Assembly: GCA_010672185.1 (NCBI GenBank)
Contig: JAAHHL010000271.1
Coordinates: 1 to 7,996, forward strand
Direction: 5' to 3'
Origin: Caldora sp. SIO3E6
GTDB taxonomy: Bacteria; Cyanobacteriota; Cyanobacteriia; Cyanobacteriales; Coleofasciculaceae
DNA length: 7,996 nt
Position numbers and translations under genes: made by a program. A model generated the notes under the pieces. That model was not told the origin of the DNA and did no database searches. It saw nothing but the letters and a program-made list of their open reading frames with translations. Shown piece after piece: positions 6,131 through 7,996 of this stretch; position 1 is the first letter of the stretch, and each line of letters starts with the position of its first letter.

Positions 6131-7996
6131 ATGAACTGGTTGCGGATTAACCATGAGGGAGATGAAATTCAACTGTCCTGGCAGCGGGGACAAAATAATC
6201 CCCGTTCCGCACCACCGGTAGTTTTTACCCATCCATTTAATCAGCAGGCATTGGTAGATTTACGCTGGTATTTGGAAGATTATCTGGATTTTCCCTATGG
6301 GTTGGAGCCGGAAAAGGCAAACAAGATTGAAGACAAATTTCAGCAGTGGGGTGAGGAGTTATTTGAGTTAGTCTTTCGCAGTAGTGAGAAGGCAAGGGAG
6401 TTTTTTCAAGCGGCAACTTATGCAGGGTTGGATAAGTGCCAATTAGTGATTACTTCCGATAGTCCAGAAGTGTTGAATTTACCTTGGGAATTATTGTACT
6501 CTCCGAGCGATCGCCAATTTCTGGCACCATCTTTAGCCGGGATGTCTCGCAGCCTCAGTGATTACGCGGTTCGGGCAGAAATGGGAGAGTTACCCCAGGA
6601 TAAACTCAATATATTGCTGGTGATTGCCCGTCCTTATGGGGAGCGGGATGTGGGATTGAGAACCATTGCTCGTCCCTTGTTACAAGCATTGACCAATATT
6701 CGCCACAAAGTCAATCTTAAGGTTTTGCGCCCTCCCAGTTTTGAGGAGTTTCAACAGGAACTAAATAGGAATAAGGGCTTTTATCACATTGTTCATTTTG
6801 ATGGACATGGGGATTTTGACCCTGACAGCAGCGGTTTCCGGCATACTTTGGGTACTGCGGGGCAGGGATTGTTAGTTTTTGAGCAGAATGATGGTTCTCC
6901 TGATATTGTCACCGCTGCCCAGATTGCTCAGAATTTGGCAGATTGTCGGGTGCCGATTTTTGTCCTCAATGCTTGCAAATCGGCAGAGGAGGGAGAGGAA
7001 AAGTTTTCTTCCGTGGCCAGCCGCTTGGTATCTTTGGGAGCTAAGGGGGTGGTGGCAATGGCTTATTCGGTTTATGTCGAAGCGGCTAAACATTTTATCG
7101 GGCGGTTGTATGGGGAGTTGGCAGTAGGAGCAACTCTCGACAGTGCGGTGGCAGCAGGGCGTAAGGATGTTTTGAATAAGCCTTTGCGCCCTAGTCCTAG
7201 AGGTGACAAGCCTTTGCAGGATTGGCTTGTGCCGGTGCTCTATCAGCAGGAAAGTTATGCCCCTTTTAGTCAGGTAGACAATCAGACTAGTAGCTTTGAA
7301 GAGTTGATGATGGGGGTAGGGAATCAAGAGCAAGCAGTTGATGAGCTACCGGAGGCAGGGACTTATGGTTTTATTGGACGAGATTACGAGATTTTACGTT
7401 TAGAGAGAGCTTTTCGGCAAAATCAGGTAGTGCTGCTCAAGGGAATGGGTGGTGTTGGCAAAACTGAGTTGGCTGTTGGTTTTGCTCGGTGGTTACAGGA
7501 AACTCAGGGTAGGGAAGAGATATTTTTTACTTCTTTTGAAACTGGTAATGGCTTGAGTAATGTCATCAATAGTATTGGGCGGCGGTTGGGAGGAGAAAAA
7601 TTTTCGATGTTGTTGCCGGATCAGCAATATCAAGTGGTGCTCAAATACCTGCAAACTCATCCTTGTTTACTGATTTGGGATAATTTGGAGCCGGTGGCGG
7701 GTTTTCCGGAAGGGAATGCGCCGTTGTTATCCCAGGAGGAGAGAGATAAGCTGAAGCAGTTTCTCAAACAGCTGCGGGGTGGGCAATCTTGGGTGTTGAT
7801 AACCAGTAGGCGGGAGGAGATTTGGCTCGATTGTGGCTATCAGTTGGTAAGTTTATCGGGATTGTCTCGTAATGATGCGGAGGAGTTGGCGGCGAAGATT
7901 TTGCAAACTGCAGGGGTGGATAGGGAGAATTTGCCACCGGAGTATTTGGAGTTATTGCAACTTTTGGGAGGACATCCTCTGGCTTTGCGAGTGGTG
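6131..7996 (+). CDS. CHAT protease - NB-ARC (STAND NTPase) protein, 3' end outside window
   Basis: The first 622 residues of a large multidomain protein, open at the right edge. A CHAT (caspase-like, HetF-associated) domain spans about residues 110-365. It begins with LPWELLY (P118-W119-E120) and carries the candidate catalytic dyad His226 in HFDGHGD and Cys282 in LNACKS. A linker of about 60 residues leads to GFIGRDYEI and an NB-ARC/STAND NTPase domain: Walker A GMGGVGKT (438-445), Walker B LLIWDNL (513-519, Asp517), the sensor-like LITSRRE (556-562), and GGHPLAL (613-619) in the GLPL position. Such proteins usually end in TPR or WD repeats that sense a trigger; that part is not visible. By family analogy it would be a ligand-activated cytoplasmic protease switch, in immunity or regulated cell death. 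An in-frame TAA at 6125-6127 fixes ATG 6131 as the first possible start. No Shine-Dalgarno is evident. Catalytic and nucleotide-binding residues look intact. Confidence 0.95.
   Translation, partial: MNWLRINHEGDEIQLSWQRGQNNPRSAPPVVFTHPFNQQALVDLRWYLEDYLDFPYGLEPEKANKIEDKFQQWGEELFELVFRSSEKAREFFQAATYAGLDKCQLVITSDSPEVLNLPWELLYSPSDRQFLAPSLAGMSRSLSDYAVRAEMGELPQDKLNILLVIARPYGERDVGLRTIARPLLQALTNIRHKVNLKVLRPPSFEEFQQELNRNKGFYHIVHFDGHGDFDPDSSGFRHTLGTAGQGLLVFEQNDGSPDIVTAAQIAQNLADCRVPIFVLNACKSAEEGEEKFSSVASRLVSLGAKGVVAMAYSVYVEAAKHFIGRLYGELAVGATLDSAVAAGRKDVLNKPLRPSPRGDKPLQDWLVPVLYQQESYAPFSQVDNQTSSFEELMMGVGNQEQAVDELPEAGTYGFIGRDYEILRLERAFRQNQVVLLKGMGGVGKTELAVGFARWLQETQGREEIFFTSFETGNGLSNVINSIGRRLGGEKFSMLLPDQQYQVVLKYLQTHPCLLIWDNLEPVAGFPEGNAPLLSQEERDKLKQFLKQLRGGQSWVLITSRREEIWLDCGYQLVSLSGLSRNDAEELAAKILQTAGVDRENLPPEYLELLQLLGGHPLALRVV

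Larger units (their letters stand above)
3595..6514. repeat. HIP1 octamers (GCGATCGC), six copies
   Basis: The palindrome GCGATCGC, the HIP1 element over-represented in many cyanobacterial genomes, occurs at 3595-3602, 4227-4234, 4334-4341, 5157-5164, 5860-5867 and 6507-6514. None lies in the 2.6 kb of apcE. Four are inside coding regions and two are intergenic. The copies at 4227 and 4334 mark the left ends of the duplicated methyltransferase 3' segment. They support a cyanobacterial origin. Confidence 0.85.

Noticed and set aside
6872..7333. Minus-strand ORF of 153 codons
   Set aside because: It lies entirely opposite the CHAT domain coding sequence, has no recognisable motif and is a shadow of that frame.

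Overview
The window comes from a cyanobacterium. The evidence is a phycobilisome core-membrane linker gene (apcE), six copies of the HIP1 octamer GCGATCGC, two dispersed palindromes of a type common between cyanobacterial genes, and a set of gene families typical of large, probably filamentous genomes (cyanobacterial-type VapC, Uma2/DUF820, CHAT-NB-ARC). The species cannot be fixed from this sequence; an Oscillatoriales/Microcoleus-like organism is a guess.

Layout. Positions 1-2615 (minus strand) hold the first 871 codons of apcE, cut by the left edge just after its third linker repeat. Positions 2616-3075 are a divergent intergenic region with control sequences for apcE and for a plus-strand class I methyltransferase (3076-4275). 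A hairpin and a decayed second copy of the methyltransferase 3' end follow (4282-4385). Next come a two-gene VapB/VapC-like toxin-antitoxin module (4386-4637, 4640-5080), an 18-bp duplicate of the vapC 3' end (5101-5118), and a Uma2-family endonuclease-like gene (5145-5771) closed by a palindromic repeat (5772-5797). A 330-bp intergenic region then carries two promoter-like signals and three tandem 49-bp units, each with the same 7-bp-stem hairpin. It leads into a CHAT protease-NB-ARC (STAND-type) gene that starts at 6131 and runs off the right edge.

How the parts fit. The left third is conserved photosynthesis machinery. The methyltransferase is transcribed divergently from apcE, and by context and size it may modify phycobilisome proteins; this is inference only. 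From about 4276 onward the region looks accessory: toxin-antitoxin, Uma2, and a CHAT-STAND sensor/protease that resembles bacterial immunity or programmed-cell-death proteins. The strongest unexplained signals are the tandem hairpin array in the likely leader of the CHAT-NB-ARC gene and the decayed duplicates of gene 3' ends directly behind both the methyltransferase and vapC.
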